A stretch of 64,000 bases of DNA, taken from the NCBI RefSeq assembly GCF_002735705.1, contig NZ_PDZL01000001.1:496001-560000 (forward strand), written 5' to 3'. A model generated the notes under the pieces. It made no database searches. It was not told where the DNA came from and saw nothing but the letters and a program-made list of their open reading frames with translations. Position numbers and translations under genes: made by a program. This DNA is from Janthinobacterium sp. BJB426. Its GTDB lineage: Bacteria > Pseudomonadota > Gammaproteobacteria > Burkholderiales > Burkholderiaceae_D. Shown here piece after piece: positions 8,115-16,876 of the stretch (within the stretch, counting starts at the first letter, position 1; the number at the start of each line of letters is the position of its first letter).

Positions 8115-9302
8115 ATGGCGACCCGTCTGCCTTCCCGCCGCGCCCGCATCCTGGGTGGCGTGGTCTTGCTGGTGCTGTTTGGCGCCGGCGCCCTGTGGGC
8201 CACGCGCGGCCCGGCCACCGTATTCGACACGGCGCCCGTCAAGCGCGGCAATATCGAAGCCAGTGTCACGGCCATCGGCACCTTGCAGCCGCAAACCTAT
8301 GTCGACGTGGGCGCGCAAGTGTCGGGCCAGATCACGCGCCTGCACGTGCAGCCCGGCAGCGCCGTGGAAAAAGGCCAGTTGCTGGCCGAGATCGACCCCA
8401 GCGTGCAGCAAGCCACGGTCGATGCGGGTCGCGCCGCGCTGGCGGGCTTGCGTGCGCAGCTGGCCGACCAGCAGGCGCAGCACCGCCTGGCCGGCCAGCA
8501 GCATGGCCGCCAGAAGCAGATGGCCAAGTTCGACTCCACGCCCTTGGCTGACCTGGAAACGGCCGAAGCCACGCTGGCCTCGGCCGGCGCCAAGATCGAC
8601 CACCTGAAGGCGCAGATCGACCAGACCCAGGCCAGCCTGAAGGCGGACGAGGCGCGCCTCGGCTATACGCGCATCTACGCGCCCATGGCCGGCAAGGTGG
8701 TGGGCCTGGATGCGAAGGAAGGGCAAACCCTGAACGCCACGTACCAGACGCCGAACATCCTGCGCATCGCCGATCTGTCGGCCATGACGGTATGGACGGA
8801 AGTATCGGAAGCGGACGTGCGCCGCGTGCGCCCGGACATGCCCGTGTACTTCACCACCCTGGGCGGCGACCAGCGGCGCTGGAGCGGCAAGGTGCGGCAA
8901 GTGCTGCCGGCCCCGCCGGTGCCAGGCGGTTCTGCCGCCGGCACGGCCCTGGCGCCGTCGACCAGCAAGGTGATTTTATATACCGTGTTGTTCGACGTGG
9001 ATAACGCCGATGGTGAACTGATGCCGCAGATGACGGCGCAAGTGGTGTTTGTCACGGCCGCGGCGAACAATGTGCTGGCCGTGCCCTTGCCGGCCCTGAA
9101 ACCCTCGACGGAAGAAGGCGCCAAGCCGGGGCAGTTCACGGCCCGCGTGATGGATGCGGACGGCAAGGTCGATACGCGCGCCGTCACCGTGGGCGTGCGC
9201 AACCGCCTCAGCGCGGAAGTGCTGCAAGGCTTGCGCGAAGGCGAGTTGCTGGTCACGGGCGAGCAGCCGGCCGGCAACGGCAGCAGCAGGTTCCAGCTGT
9301 GA
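8115..9302 (+). CDS. macA: MacA-type periplasmic adaptor of tripartite efflux pump
   Basis: Membrane-fusion protein of 395 residues. It has an N-terminal membrane anchor (about 11-29), a lipoyl/biotinyl-like half ([19 protein letters not shown]), a long alpha-helical hairpin (about 90-190), the second lipoyl half ([20 protein letters not shown]), and beta-barrel and membrane-proximal domains. In the family it bridges the ABC pump MacB and a TolC-like channel. No outer-membrane channel gene is present here, so a TolC encoded elsewhere must be used. Its stop overlaps the GTG start of macB. Placement after receptor and PepSY genes suggests siderophore export, as for PvdR of Pseudomonas; the classical MacA role is macrolide or toxin efflux. 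Confidence 0.9.
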   Translation: MATRLPSRRARILGGVVLLVLFGAGALWATRGPATVFDTAPVKRGNIEASVTAIGTLQPQTYVDVGAQVSGQITRLHVQPGSAVEKGQLLAEIDPSVQQATVDAGRAALAGLRAQLADQQAQHRLAGQQHGRQKQMAKFDSTPLADLETAEATLASAGAKIDHLKAQIDQTQASLKADEARLGYTRIYAPMAGKVVGLDAKEGQTLNATYQTPNILRIADLSAMTVWTEVSEADVRRVRPDMPVYFTTLGGDQRRWSGKVRQVLPAPPVPGGSAAGTALAPSTSKVILYTVLFDVDNADGELMPQMTAQVVFVTAAANNVLAVPLPALKPSTEEGAKPGQFTARVMDADGKVDTRAVTVGVRNRLSAEVLQGLREGELLVTGEQPAGNGSSRFQL

Positions 9303-11302
9303 GCGCGATGAGCGAGGCCGCGTCGCTGGGGCAGGCCGGGGAACCTGGCCAGCCGGCGCCATTGATTGAGCTTGCCGGCATCCGCAAGCGCTACGGCGGC
9401 CATGACGGCGCGCCGGCCGTGGAAGTGCTGCGCGGCCTGACCCTGTCGATTGGCGCCGGCGAATTCGTCGCCATCGTCGGCGCCTCCGGTTCCGGCAAGT
9501 CGACCCTGATGCATTTGCTTGGCTGTCTTGACCGGCCCAGCGACGGCATTTACCGCTTCGCCGGCCAGGATGTGGCCAGCCTGAATCCCGATGAACTGGC
9601 GTGGCTGCGGCGCGAAGCGTTCGGCTTCGTCTTCCAGGGGTATCACCTGATCGCCACGGAATCGGCGCGCGAAAACGTGGAAGTGCCGGCCTTGTATGCG
9701 GGCATGCCGGCGGCCGCCCGCCACGCCCGTTCGGAAGCGCTGCTCAAGCGCCTGGGCCTGGGAGAGCGGCTCGACCACCGGCCGAACCAGTTGTCCGGCG
9801 GGCAGCAGCAGCGCGTGTCGATCGCGCGCGCGTTGATGAATGGCGGGCGCATCATCCTCGCCGATGAACCGACTGGGGCGTTAGACAGCAGCAGCGGCGC
9901 CGAAGTCATGGCCCTGCTGGGCGAACTGGCCGACGCGGGCCACACCATCATCCTCATTACGCATGACCGCAAGGTGGCGGCACAGGCGCGCCGCGTGATC
10001 GAGATCAGCGATGGCGAAATCATCGCAGACTCGGGCGCCATCGCCATTCCCGCTACGTCGACGGCCTTGCCGCCGCTGGACATGTCGCGCGCCGCGCATG
10101 ACACAGGGGCCTCGCTGGGCACGGAATTGCTCGACGCGGCGCGCGCGGCCTGGCGCGTGCTGTGGATCAACCGCTTCCGCACGGGCTTGACCTTGCTCGG
10201 CATCGTCATCGGCGTCGCCTCCGTCATCGTCATGCTGGCCATCGGCCTGGGCACGCGCCAGCAAGTGATGGCGCAACTGGGCGCCTTCGGCTCGAATCTG
10301 CTGTACATGGCGTCGCGCGGCGAAAGTTCGCGCATCCCGGGGCGCAGCATCACCCTGGCCGATCTCGATGCACTGAAAGACGTGCCGGGCATTACCCACG
10401 TGCTGCCGAATGTCACGGGCAACAAGGTGATCCGCCATGGCAACCTCGACGTGCAGACCTATGTGCGCGGCACGGGGCCGGCCCTGCCGCAGATCCAGAC
10501 CTGGCCCGTGGCCAAGGGCGGCTTCTTTACCGAGGAAGACGAGCGCGAGATGGCCACCGTGGCCGTACTGGGTGCGCACCTGGCGGAAAAGCTGATGCCC
10601 GACGTGCCCAATCCCGTGGGGCAGAGCATCCTGATCGGCAATGTGCCGTTCCAGGTGATCGGCGTGATGAGCGCGAAGGGCGCACTGACGGGCGAGAAGG
10701 ATGAAGACGACGTGCTGCTGCTGCCGTTTTCTACGGCCGGCATTCGTGTCTTCGGTCAGCGCGAGCCGACGTACACCGTCATGGCGGTGGCCGACGTCAA
10801 GCGCGTGACGGAGGTGGAGGCGGCGGTCGACGCCACCATGTTCGAGCGCCACCGCATCCGCGACTACGGCATCAGCAACGCGGCCGCGTCGATCGCCGCC
10901 GAAGCCAAGACGCAGGACAACATGACCATGATGCTCAGCCTGATCGCCGCCGTCTCGCTGGTGGTGGGCGGTATCGGCGTCATGAACGTGATGCTGATGA
11001 CGGTGCGCGAGCGCACGCGCGAAATCGGCATCCGCATGGCGACGGGCGCGCGCCGGCGCGACATCCTGCGCCAGTTCCTCACCGAAGCCGTGCTGGTGTC
11101 GGTGGTGGGCGGCGTGGCCGGCATCGTGGTCGGCGTGACGGTGGCCGGCTTGCTGCTGGTATGGGACGTGCCGGTGATCTTTTCCCTGAGCGCCATCGCC
11201 GGCGCGTTTGCCTGCGCCGTGGTGACGGGGCTGGTGTTTGGCTTCATGCCGGCGCGCAAGGCGTCGGGCCTCGACCCCGTCGTGGCGCTCGCTGGCCAGT
11301 AA
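9299..11302 (+). CDS. macB: MacB-type ABC transporter (ATPase-permease fusion)
   Basis: A 667-residue MacB with an N-terminal nucleotide-binding domain: Walker [10 protein letters not shown] (about 61-69), signature [15 protein letters not shown], Walker [17 protein letters not shown]1 is at about 295-320, followed by a large periplasmic domain and three C-terminal TM helices (about 540-665) ending in the MacB/FtsX-like permease motif. It powers expulsion of substrate from the periplasm through MacA and TolC. The GTG at 9299 overlaps the macA stop (GTGA); the ATG at 9308 is an equally possible start (664 residues). Substrate is unknown. A strong terminator follows, which closes iron module 1. 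Confidence 0.92.
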   Translation: MSAMSEAASLGQAGEPGQPAPLIELAGIRKRYGGHDGAPAVEVLRGLTLSIGAGEFVAIVGASGSGKSTLMHLLGCLDRPSDGIYRFAGQDVASLNPDELAWLRREAFGFVFQGYHLIATESARENVEVPALYAGMPAAARHARSEALLKRLGLGERLDHRPNQLSGGQQQRVSIARALMNGGRIILADEPTGALDSSSGAEVMALLGELADAGHTIILITHDRKVAAQARRVIEISDGEIIADSGAIAIPATSTALPPLDMSRAAHDTGASLGTELLDAARAAWRVLWINRFRTGLTLLGIVIGVASVIVMLAIGLGTRQQVMAQLGAFGSNLLYMASRGESSRIPGRSITLADLDALKDVPGITHVLPNVTGNKVIRHGNLDVQTYVRGTGPALPQIQTWPVAKGGFFTEEDEREMATVAVLGAHLAEKLMPDVPNPVGQSILIGNVPFQVIGVMSAKGALTGEKDEDDVLLLPFSTAGIRVFGQREPTYTVMAVADVKRVTEVEAAVDATMFERHRIRDYGISNAAASIAAEAKTQDNMTMMLSLIAAVSLVVGGIGVMNVMLMTVRERTREIGIRMATGARRRDILRQFLTEAVLVSVVGGVAGIVVGVTVAGLLLVWDVPVIFSLSAIAGAFACAVVTGLVFGFMPARKASGLDPVVALAGQ

Positions 11303-11315
11303 GGCCGGCTGTTGT

Positions 11316-11373
11316 AAAAACGCCAGCGCAATGCCTGCCATCGCGGCCAGGCATTGCGCCGGCGTTGTTGTTT
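11316..11373 (+). terminator. Strong terminator after macB
   Basis: A long stem (11319-11337 with 11348-11366: 18 pairs and one A-C mismatch, 10-nt loop) is preceded by an A-run and followed by GTTGTTT. It should stop transcription of the whole module 1 unit. The descending arm contains the -35 hexamer of the next promoter (11354-11359), so terminator and promoter overlap. Confidence 0.85.
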
Positions 11374-11383
11374 CGGCTAGAAT
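11354..11383 (+). promoter_or_regulatory. Sigma-70-like promoter of iron module 2
   Basis: TTGCGC (11354-11359) and TAGAAT (11378-11383) with an 18-bp spacer, the same spacing as the module 1 promoter. The Fur box again begins three bases into the -10. Confidence 0.6.
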
Positions 11384-11399
11384 GAGAATAATTCTTATT
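11381..11399 (+). promoter_or_regulatory. Fur box of iron module 2
   Basis: The same 19 bases as at 1715-1733. Sequence similarity between the two promoters continues to the start codon of each sigma factor, pointing to duplication of the promoter-fecI unit. Confidence 0.85.
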
Positions 11400-11436
11400 T
11401 GCATTGGTGCCAGGCGCCTGACAGGAAAGGATGCCC

Positions 11437-11967
11437 ATGTCGGCCGCCGACTTCGCCCTACAGCAAGACCACTCTTCTCCCACGCATGCCGCCCAGGCGC
11501 TGTACCAGCAGCACCACGGCTGGCTGCATGGCTGGTTGCGCTACAAGCTGGGCAATGCCGCCGACGCGGCCGACCTGGCGCACGACACCTTCATCCGCAT
11601 CCTGGCGCGGCGCGACCTCGGCGCCATCAGCCAGCCGCGCGCCTACCTGACGACGGTGGCGCGCGGCATCCTGATCAACTGGTACCAGCGCCAGGCGCTC
11701 GAACGCGCTTATCTTGACGCCATCGCCCTGCTGCCCGAAGCGCAAGCGCCTTCATGCGAAGAGCAATTGCTGATCCTGGAAACCCTGCACCAGGTCGACG
11801 CCATGCTCGATTCCCTGCCGGCCGCCGTGCGGCGCGCCTTTCTGCTGTCGCAGCTGGAAGGGCTGACGTATGACGCCATCGCCGCGCGGCTGGACGTGTC
11901 GCTGGCCAGCGTGAAGCGCTATATGAAGCAGGCGTTCCTGGCGTGCCTGCGGCTCGATGGCGACTAG
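11437..11967 (+). CDS. FecI-type ECF sigma factor, module 2
   Basis: A 176-residue iron-starvation ECF sigma factor. Region 2 carries DAADLAHDTFIRIL. Region 4 carries the helix-turn-helix in its last 37 residues (LTYDAIAARLDVSLASVKRY). Start 11437 is chosen over 11431 because 11431 directly abuts the AGGAAAGG ribosome site and because the paralogue at 1775 starts with the same MSAADFA. Compared with module 1 it has about five extra residues near position 13. The FecR gene begins 11 bp before its stop. It should transcribe the receptor at 13006. Confidence 0.9.
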   Translation: MSAADFALQQDHSSPTHAAQALYQQHHGWLHGWLRYKLGNAADAADLAHDTFIRILARRDLGAISQPRAYLTTVARGILINWYQRQALERAYLDAIALLPEAQAPSCEEQLLILETLHQVDAMLDSLPAAVRRAFLLSQLEGLTYDAIAARLDVSLASVKRYMKQAFLACLRLDGD

Positions 11968-12925
11968 CTTGGGCGCCCGCGTTCCCATCGATCCGCGCGT
12001 GCTCGAACAGGCGGCTGACTGGCTGATGCAACTGCACTCGGGCGCGGCCAGCGCGCAGCAGCGGCGCGAATGCGAACGCTGGCGCGCAAGCGACCCGGAA
12101 CATGCGCGCGCCTGGCAGCGTGCCGAAGCGCTGCTGGGCAAGCTGGGTGGCCTGCCGCCGGAGCTGGCCATGCCGGCGCTGGACCGGTCCCGCGCATCGC
12201 GAACCTCGGCGCGCCGCGCCGCGCTGCTGAAACTGGCGGCCCTGCTGGCCGTGGTGCCCGGCGCCTGGCTGCTGCTGGAACAGCAGGGCTGGCGCCACGA
12301 TTACCGGACAGCGACGGGCGAGCGGCGCAACATCGTGCTGGCCGATGGCAGCCGCATCAGCCTCAATACGGCCACTACCCTGGACGTGCAATTCGATGGC
12401 GCGCAGCGTCTGCTGACCCTGCGGCGCGGTGAAATCGCCGTGCACACCGCCCCCGATGCGCAGCGCCGGCCCTTCTTTGTTGCCACGGCCGAAGGCCGGC
12501 TCGAAGCGCTGGGCACGGTGTTTTCCGTGCGCCAGGAAGAGGGCCGGACGATGCTGGCCGTGCGGGAAAGCCGCGTGCGCGTGCTGGCGCACAGCGGTGC
12601 GCAGCACATCATTGCGGCGGGTTCGCAGGTGGCCTTCACAGCGGCGGCTATCGGCGAACCGCGAGCGCTGGACGCCGGAGAGCTGGCGTGGCAGCGCGGC
12701 ATGCTGCTGGCCGACGCCATGCGCCTGCACGATTTTGCGCTGGAACTGGGCCGCTACCGGCCCGGTATCGTGCGCTGCGATCCCCGCGTGGCCAATGTGC
12801 GCGTCTCGGGGGCGTTTCCCATCACGGATACGGATGCGGCGCTGGTGATGCTGGTGTCGACCTATCCCGTGGCGGCGCGCACGCGCCTTGGCGGCTACTG
12901 GGTCACCCTGGATGCGCCTGAATAA
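11957..12925 (+). CDS. FecR-type anti-sigma regulator, module 2
   Basis: A 322-residue FecR protein: cytoplasmic FecR_N-like part (about 15-65, QAADWLMQLHSG), single membrane span at about 88-104, and periplasmic FecR domain with YRTATGERRNIVLADGS and the ALGTVFSVRQ segment, plus a C-terminal domain ending in GYWVTLD. The 11-bp overlap with the sigma gene implies coupled synthesis. Its partner receptor carries an STN domain, so the classical receptor to FecR to FecI signal path can be complete in this module. Confidence 0.9.
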   Translation: MATSLGARVPIDPRVLEQAADWLMQLHSGAASAQQRRECERWRASDPEHARAWQRAEALLGKLGGLPPELAMPALDRSRASRTSARRAALLKLAALLAVVPGAWLLLEQQGWRHDYRTATGERRNIVLADGSRISLNTATTLDVQFDGAQRLLTLRRGEIAVHTAPDAQRRPFFVATAEGRLEALGTVFSVRQEEGRTMLAVRESRVRVLAHSGAQHIIAAGSQVAFTAAAIGEPRALDAGELAWQRGMLLADAMRLHDFALELGRYRPGIVRCDPRVANVRVSGAFPITDTDAALVMLVSTYPVAARTRLGGYWVTLDAPE

Positions 12926-13005
12926 ATAGTTTTCAAAACCTGACACTTTTTTCGCGCCGGGCTGGCAAGGGGAAGAAGATCCCATTGCCATGTAAAGGAA
13001 ACGTC

Positions 13006-15525
13006 ATGCCCGCAGCTCCCTTCCGTTCCATCGTTTTTCTCTCCGTCCACCTTGCCATGCTGGCCATGGCGGCACCCGCCCATGCGGCGTCGCTCGACGC
13101 GCCCGTCGCGCGCAGCATCGAACTTCCGGCCGGTCCTTTGGGCCGCAACCTGTCCACCGTGGCCGTCGAAGCGGGCATCGCCCTGTCCTTCGATCCGGCC
13201 CTGACGGCGGGTTTGAACAGTCCCGCGCTGAGCGGCAGCTATACCCCGCGCGCAGCGCTTGCGCGCCTGCTGGCCGGCAGCGGCCTGGAAATCACCGGCC
13301 GCAGCGACGGCAGCTATACTTTGCAAAAAGTGGCGCCCGCGACACCTGCAGCCGCTGCTGCGGCTACCACCGCCAGCGCCGCCGGCGAGCAAACCCTGGC
13401 CGCGATCCGCGTGCGCGCGCGCCGCTCCAGCGATGGCAGCACGGAAGGGACGGGTTCCTACACGAGCCGCGTCACCAGCATCGCTTCCAAGGGCGACCAG
13501 TCGTTCCGCGAAATTCCCCAGTCGGTGTCCGTGGTGACGCGCCAGCAGCTCGATGACCAGGACGTCAAGGATATCGGCGGCGCCATGGCGCTGACGCCGG
13601 GCATCACCTCCAAGCGCGTGAACGGCCACGCCTACAATTTCTATTCGCGCGGCTTCCAGATCGACAGCATGCAGATCGATGGCGGCGCCCCCTTCAATAT
13701 CGGCAGCTATACCGCGACGGCAATCCAGGATATGGCGATGTATGACAGGGTCGAGGTGATGCGCGGCGCGTCCGGCCTGCTGGCCGGTGCCGGTGATCCG
13801 GGCGGCATCATCAACCTAGCGCGCAAGAAGCCGCTCGAGCACCGGCAACTGACGGCTGCCTTGTCGGCGGGCAGCTGGAGCAATTATCGCGCCGACATCG
13901 ACGCCACCGGGCCGCTCGCGTATGACGGCCGGCTGCGCGGCAGGGTGGTGGCCATGTATGAAAATGATGGCTCCTTCATGCGCCACTTCCGCACGGAAAA
14001 GGCGCTCGTGTACGGCGTGCTGGAAGCGGATCTGCCCGCGGGATCGCTGTTGACCGTGGGCGCTTCGCAGGCCAAGCGTGATACGACTGGCAGTGGTTCC
14101 GGCTTGCCCCGCTATGCGGATGGCGCCGATGTGCAGTTGCCGCGCTCGACCAACCTGAGCCAGCCCTGGGGTTATGTTGACAACGAGGTCACGGAACTGT
14201 TTGCCCAGCTCGAACACCGTTTTGCCGCTGGCTGGAAGCTGAAAATCAATGCCAGCCATGTCGAGCAGAGCTCCAAGGGGCGCGGCACGTTTACCACTGG
14301 CGCCGTGGAACCTGGCGGCAGTGATGGCGTCGTGTGGGCCGGCACGCGCAACAATGCCTGGAATCACCAGAATGTGCTGGACCTGAACCTGACGGGCAAT
14401 TTCGGGCTGCTGGGACGCACGCATGAGTTGCTGCTGGGGGCAGACCGGCAGAAGGTCACGAGCTACTGGGATTCGGCCCGGCAGACGGGGGCCGGCACTA
14501 CCCCGGCCAATCCCTTCGATCCCGATGCCACGCCCTGGACGGGCGGCGATAATGGCCCTGTCTGGTACCGTTTCCATCCATGGGAGCAGGAACAATATGG
14601 CGCTTACGGCACCGTGCGCCTGCATCCCAGCGACCAGCTGCACGTGGTGCTGGGCGCCCGCCTGGCCCGCTACAAGTTCAAGCAATACGTGGCATCGCTG
14701 GATGGCGACACGGGAAGCTGGTCGCCCGATTCGGACAGCCGCTTCAGCGAGCCGACCAAGCTGACGCCGTATGGCGGCATCATTTACGACCTCAATCCAC
14801 AGTGGTCGGCGTATGCCAGCTATTCCGCCATCTTCAAGCCGCAGGCGCTGTACAAGGCGGGGCCCCTGCCGGGCACCTCGCTCAAGCCCATCACGGGCAA
14901 GAGCTATGAAGGCGGCCTCAAGGGCGAATTGCTTGAAGGTCGCCTGAATGCCACTTTCAGCCTGTTCCATGTCGAACGCAGTGGTGAGGCCGTGCTGGAT
15001 CCTGGCTATCCGGAAGAAACCGACTTGTATGCGGGTAATTGCTGCTACTTGCCGCAGGGCAAGGTGACCAGCCGCGGCGTGGATATGGAAGTGGGCGGCG
15101 AACTCTTACCCGGCTTGCAGGCCGCCGCCGGCTATACGTTTAACCATAGCAAGAATGACAGCACGGGCTTGCCTTTCAGCAGCATCACGCCCAAGCATCT
15201 GTTCAAGCTGTCGACGGCGTATACCTTGCCTGGCGCCTGGTCGGCCTGGAAGGTGGGCGGCAATGTCGCCATCCAAAGCGCCAACTACACGAGTGGCACG
15301 GTGGTCACGCGCGATGGCGGCGAGCGGGACTTCCAGTTTACGCAGGGCGGCTATGCCGTCTGGAGCGCACTGGCGCAATACCGCATCGATCCCCGCTGGT
15401 CGCTGGCCCTGAACGTCAATAATGTCTTTGACAAGCGCTACTATGAAAAGACGGGCTACACGGGGGGCGGCAACTGGTACGGTGCGCCACGCAATGCGAG
15501 CCTGACCCTGCGCGCCACGTTTTAA
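13006..15525 (+). CDS. TonB-dependent siderophore receptor with STN signalling domain
   Basis: An 839-residue transducing receptor. A signal peptide ends near APAHAAS. The secretin/TonB short N-terminal (STN) domain at about 33-90 (RSIELPAGPLGRNLS, AARALARLLAGSGL-like segment) contacts FecR. A TonB-box-like stretch AAIRVRARR follows, then the plug (REIPQSVSVVTRQQLDD, YDRVEVMRGASGLLAGAGDP) and a barrel ending in the aromatic LRATF. A loop with adjacent cysteines (NCCYLPQG) matches the Cys-bearing loop of related FhuE/FpvA receptors. Start 13006 has AAAGGAA eight bases upstream; the in-frame ATG at 12985 lacks a site. The ligand is unknown. Confidence 0.93.
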   Translation: MPAAPFRSIVFLSVHLAMLAMAAPAHAASLDAPVARSIELPAGPLGRNLSTVAVEAGIALSFDPALTAGLNSPALSGSYTPRAALARLLAGSGLEITGRSDGSYTLQKVAPATPAAAAAATTASAAGEQTLAAIRVRARRSSDGSTEGTGSYTSRVTSIASKGDQSFREIPQSVSVVTRQQLDDQDVKDIGGAMALTPGITSKRVNGHAYNFYSRGFQIDSMQIDGGAPFNIGSYTATAIQDMAMYDRVEVMRGASGLLAGAGDPGGIINLARKKPLEHRQLTAALSAGSWSNYRADIDATGPLAYDGRLRGRVVAMYENDGSFMRHFRTEKALVYGVLEADLPAGSLLTVGASQAKRDTTGSGSGLPRYADGADVQLPRSTNLSQPWGYVDNEVTELFAQLEHRFAAGWKLKINASHVEQSSKGRGTFTTGAVEPGGSDGVVWAGTRNNAWNHQNVLDLNLTGNFGLLGRTHELLLGADRQKVTSYWDSARQTGAGTTPANPFDPDATPWTGGDNGPVWYRFHPWEQEQYGAYGTVRLHPSDQLHVVLGARLARYKFKQYVASLDGDTGSWSPDSDSRFSEPTKLTPYGGIIYDLNPQWSAYASYSAIFKPQALYKAGPLPGTSLKPITGKSYEGGLKGELLEGRLNATFSLFHVERSGEAVLDPGYPEETDLYAGNCCYLPQGKVTSRGVDMEVGGELLPGLQAAAGYTFNHSKNDSTGLPFSSITPKHLFKLSTAYTLPGAWSAWKVGGNVAIQSANYTSGTVVTRDGGERDFQFTQGGYAVWSALAQYRIDPRWSLALNVNNVFDKRYYEKTGYTGGGNWYGAPRNASLTLRATF

Positions 15526-15538
15526 GCAGGACGGGACG

Positions 15539-15565
15539 GCCAGGGCAAAAAAATGTTGCCCTGGC
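15539..15565. terminator. Hairpin downstream of receptor 2, possible terminator
   Basis: A perfect 10-bp stem (15539-15548 with 15556-15565), 13 bp after the receptor stop. The loop is A-rich and no T-tract follows, so intrinsic termination would be weak. A second small hairpin (15613-15618 with 15623-15628) lies in the leader of the next gene. Confidence 0.45.
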
Positions 15566-15653
15566 TCCAACACGCGGTACTATCTCCTCATAATAAAAAA
15601 GCAGTGTTTCGCGTGCCCTTGCGGGCACACACCAACCACCACAGGAGAACCCG

Positions 15654-16643
15654 ATGCAGAAAAAATCAACTTTGAAGACCGGTATCGCAGCCGCCCTCGT
15701 GCTGGCCTTCGGCATGGGCGCCGTGCAGGCCCAGGCGCAGGAAGTCGTGCGCCTGGGCAATCTGAAATTCGCCCATTACGGCGCCGTGTCGTACATCAAG
15801 GAAATCGCGCCCAAATGCGGCATCAAGGTCGAAGAGCATATCTTCGCCAAGGGCCTCGACGTGATGCAGGCGATTATCGCGGGCGAGCTGGACGTGGGGG
15901 CGACGGCGTCCGAAGCTGCCATTTCCGGCCGCGCCGGCGGTGCGCCGATCTATGTGGTGGCCGGTTTTGCCAAGGGCGGCGCGCGCCTGGTTGCGGGCGC
16001 CGGGCAAAAGATCGCCAGCGTCAAGGAACTCAAGGGCAAGCGCGTGGGCGTGACGCGCGGCGGCATACAGGAAGTGCTGTTGCTGGCCGAGCTGTCGCAG
16101 GCGGGCCTGACGTATTCCGAAACCAAGGGCAAGGATGTGCAGCTGGTATTCCTGGCCTACGCCGACTTGAACCAGGCGCTGATGGGCAAGAATATCGACG
16201 CCATGATGCAGTCGGAGCCGCAATCGTCGCAGGCCATCAACAAGGGTTTCGGCAGCGAAGTCATCAAACCGTACGACACGCCGATCGGCGAGCCCGTGCG
16301 CACCATGGTGATGACGGAAAAGTTCTACAAGGAACGCCGTCCCGTGGCGGAAAAATTCATGCGCTGCTTCGTCGAAGCCACCAAGACCTTTATCGACAAC
16401 AAGGCGACGGCGGAAAAGTACGTGCGCGAAGTGGTGTTCCGCGGCCAGATCACGAAGGATGACTTCGACGACGCGATCAGCAATTCGCCGTATTCGTATG
16501 ACATCTCGCCCGAGCATATCCAGATCACCACGGACGTGATGGTGAAAACGGGCGTGGGCCGCATGACGAAGCCGCCTGTGGCCAAGGACTGGGTCAAGAC
16601 GGACTTGCTGGAACAGGCGAAAAAGAGCCTGAACGTGAAGTAA
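15654..16643 (+). CDS. Orphan periplasmic substrate-binding protein (NMT1/SsuA-like)
   Basis: A 329-residue periplasmic binding protein with a signal peptide ending near VQAQAQE. The fold is that of the SsuA/TauA/NrtA/NMT1 group that binds sulfonates, nitrate or pyrimidine precursors: the N-terminal lobe has the GLDVMQAIIAGELDVG segment and a later lobe the GKRVGVTRGG segment. An AGGAG site lies seven bases before the ATG. No permease or ATPase gene is adjacent, and an intrinsic terminator follows at once, so it is transcribed alone. The substrate cannot be told from sequence. It could serve an ABC transporter encoded elsewhere. Confidence 0.85.
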   Translation: MQKKSTLKTGIAAALVLAFGMGAVQAQAQEVVRLGNLKFAHYGAVSYIKEIAPKCGIKVEEHIFAKGLDVMQAIIAGELDVGATASEAAISGRAGGAPIYVVAGFAKGGARLVAGAGQKIASVKELKGKRVGVTRGGIQEVLLLAELSQAGLTYSETKGKDVQLVFLAYADLNQALMGKNIDAMMQSEPQSSQAINKGFGSEVIKPYDTPIGEPVRTMVMTEKFYKERRPVAEKFMRCFVEATKTFIDNKATAEKYVREVVFRGQITKDDFDDAISNSPYSYDISPEHIQITTDVMVKTGVGRMTKPPVAKDWVKTDLLEQAKKSLNVK

Positions 16644-16663
16644 GCCGGATATTGGCAATACCC

Positions 16664-16695
16664 GATGGCCCGCTTAAGCGGGCCATCATTTTTTT
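16664..16695 (+). terminator. Intrinsic terminator after binding protein gene
   Basis: A perfect 12-bp palindromic stem (16664-16687, GATGGCCCGCTT and its complement), followed by a T-run at 16689-16695. Confidence 0.9.
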
Positions 16696-16876
16696 GCGGC
16701 ATACTAATATATATAAGCAGGCGGTGCGAAAGATTGCCGAAATCTTGAGGGTGCGCCACCCCGTCATGCCTCAGGCGCGATATCATGGCAGGCTTGCGGC
16801 ATTGGTTGGCGGCGTCGTGCCTGTCACCGGGCTGTCGCCTGAATCGCGCTTGTCGGCTATGGTGTAAACTTAAACT

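Noticed and set aside
15566..15653. Fur box before the orphan binding protein
   Set aside because: The AT-rich stretch around 15590 lacks the palindromic GATAAT-type arms seen at 1715 and 11381.
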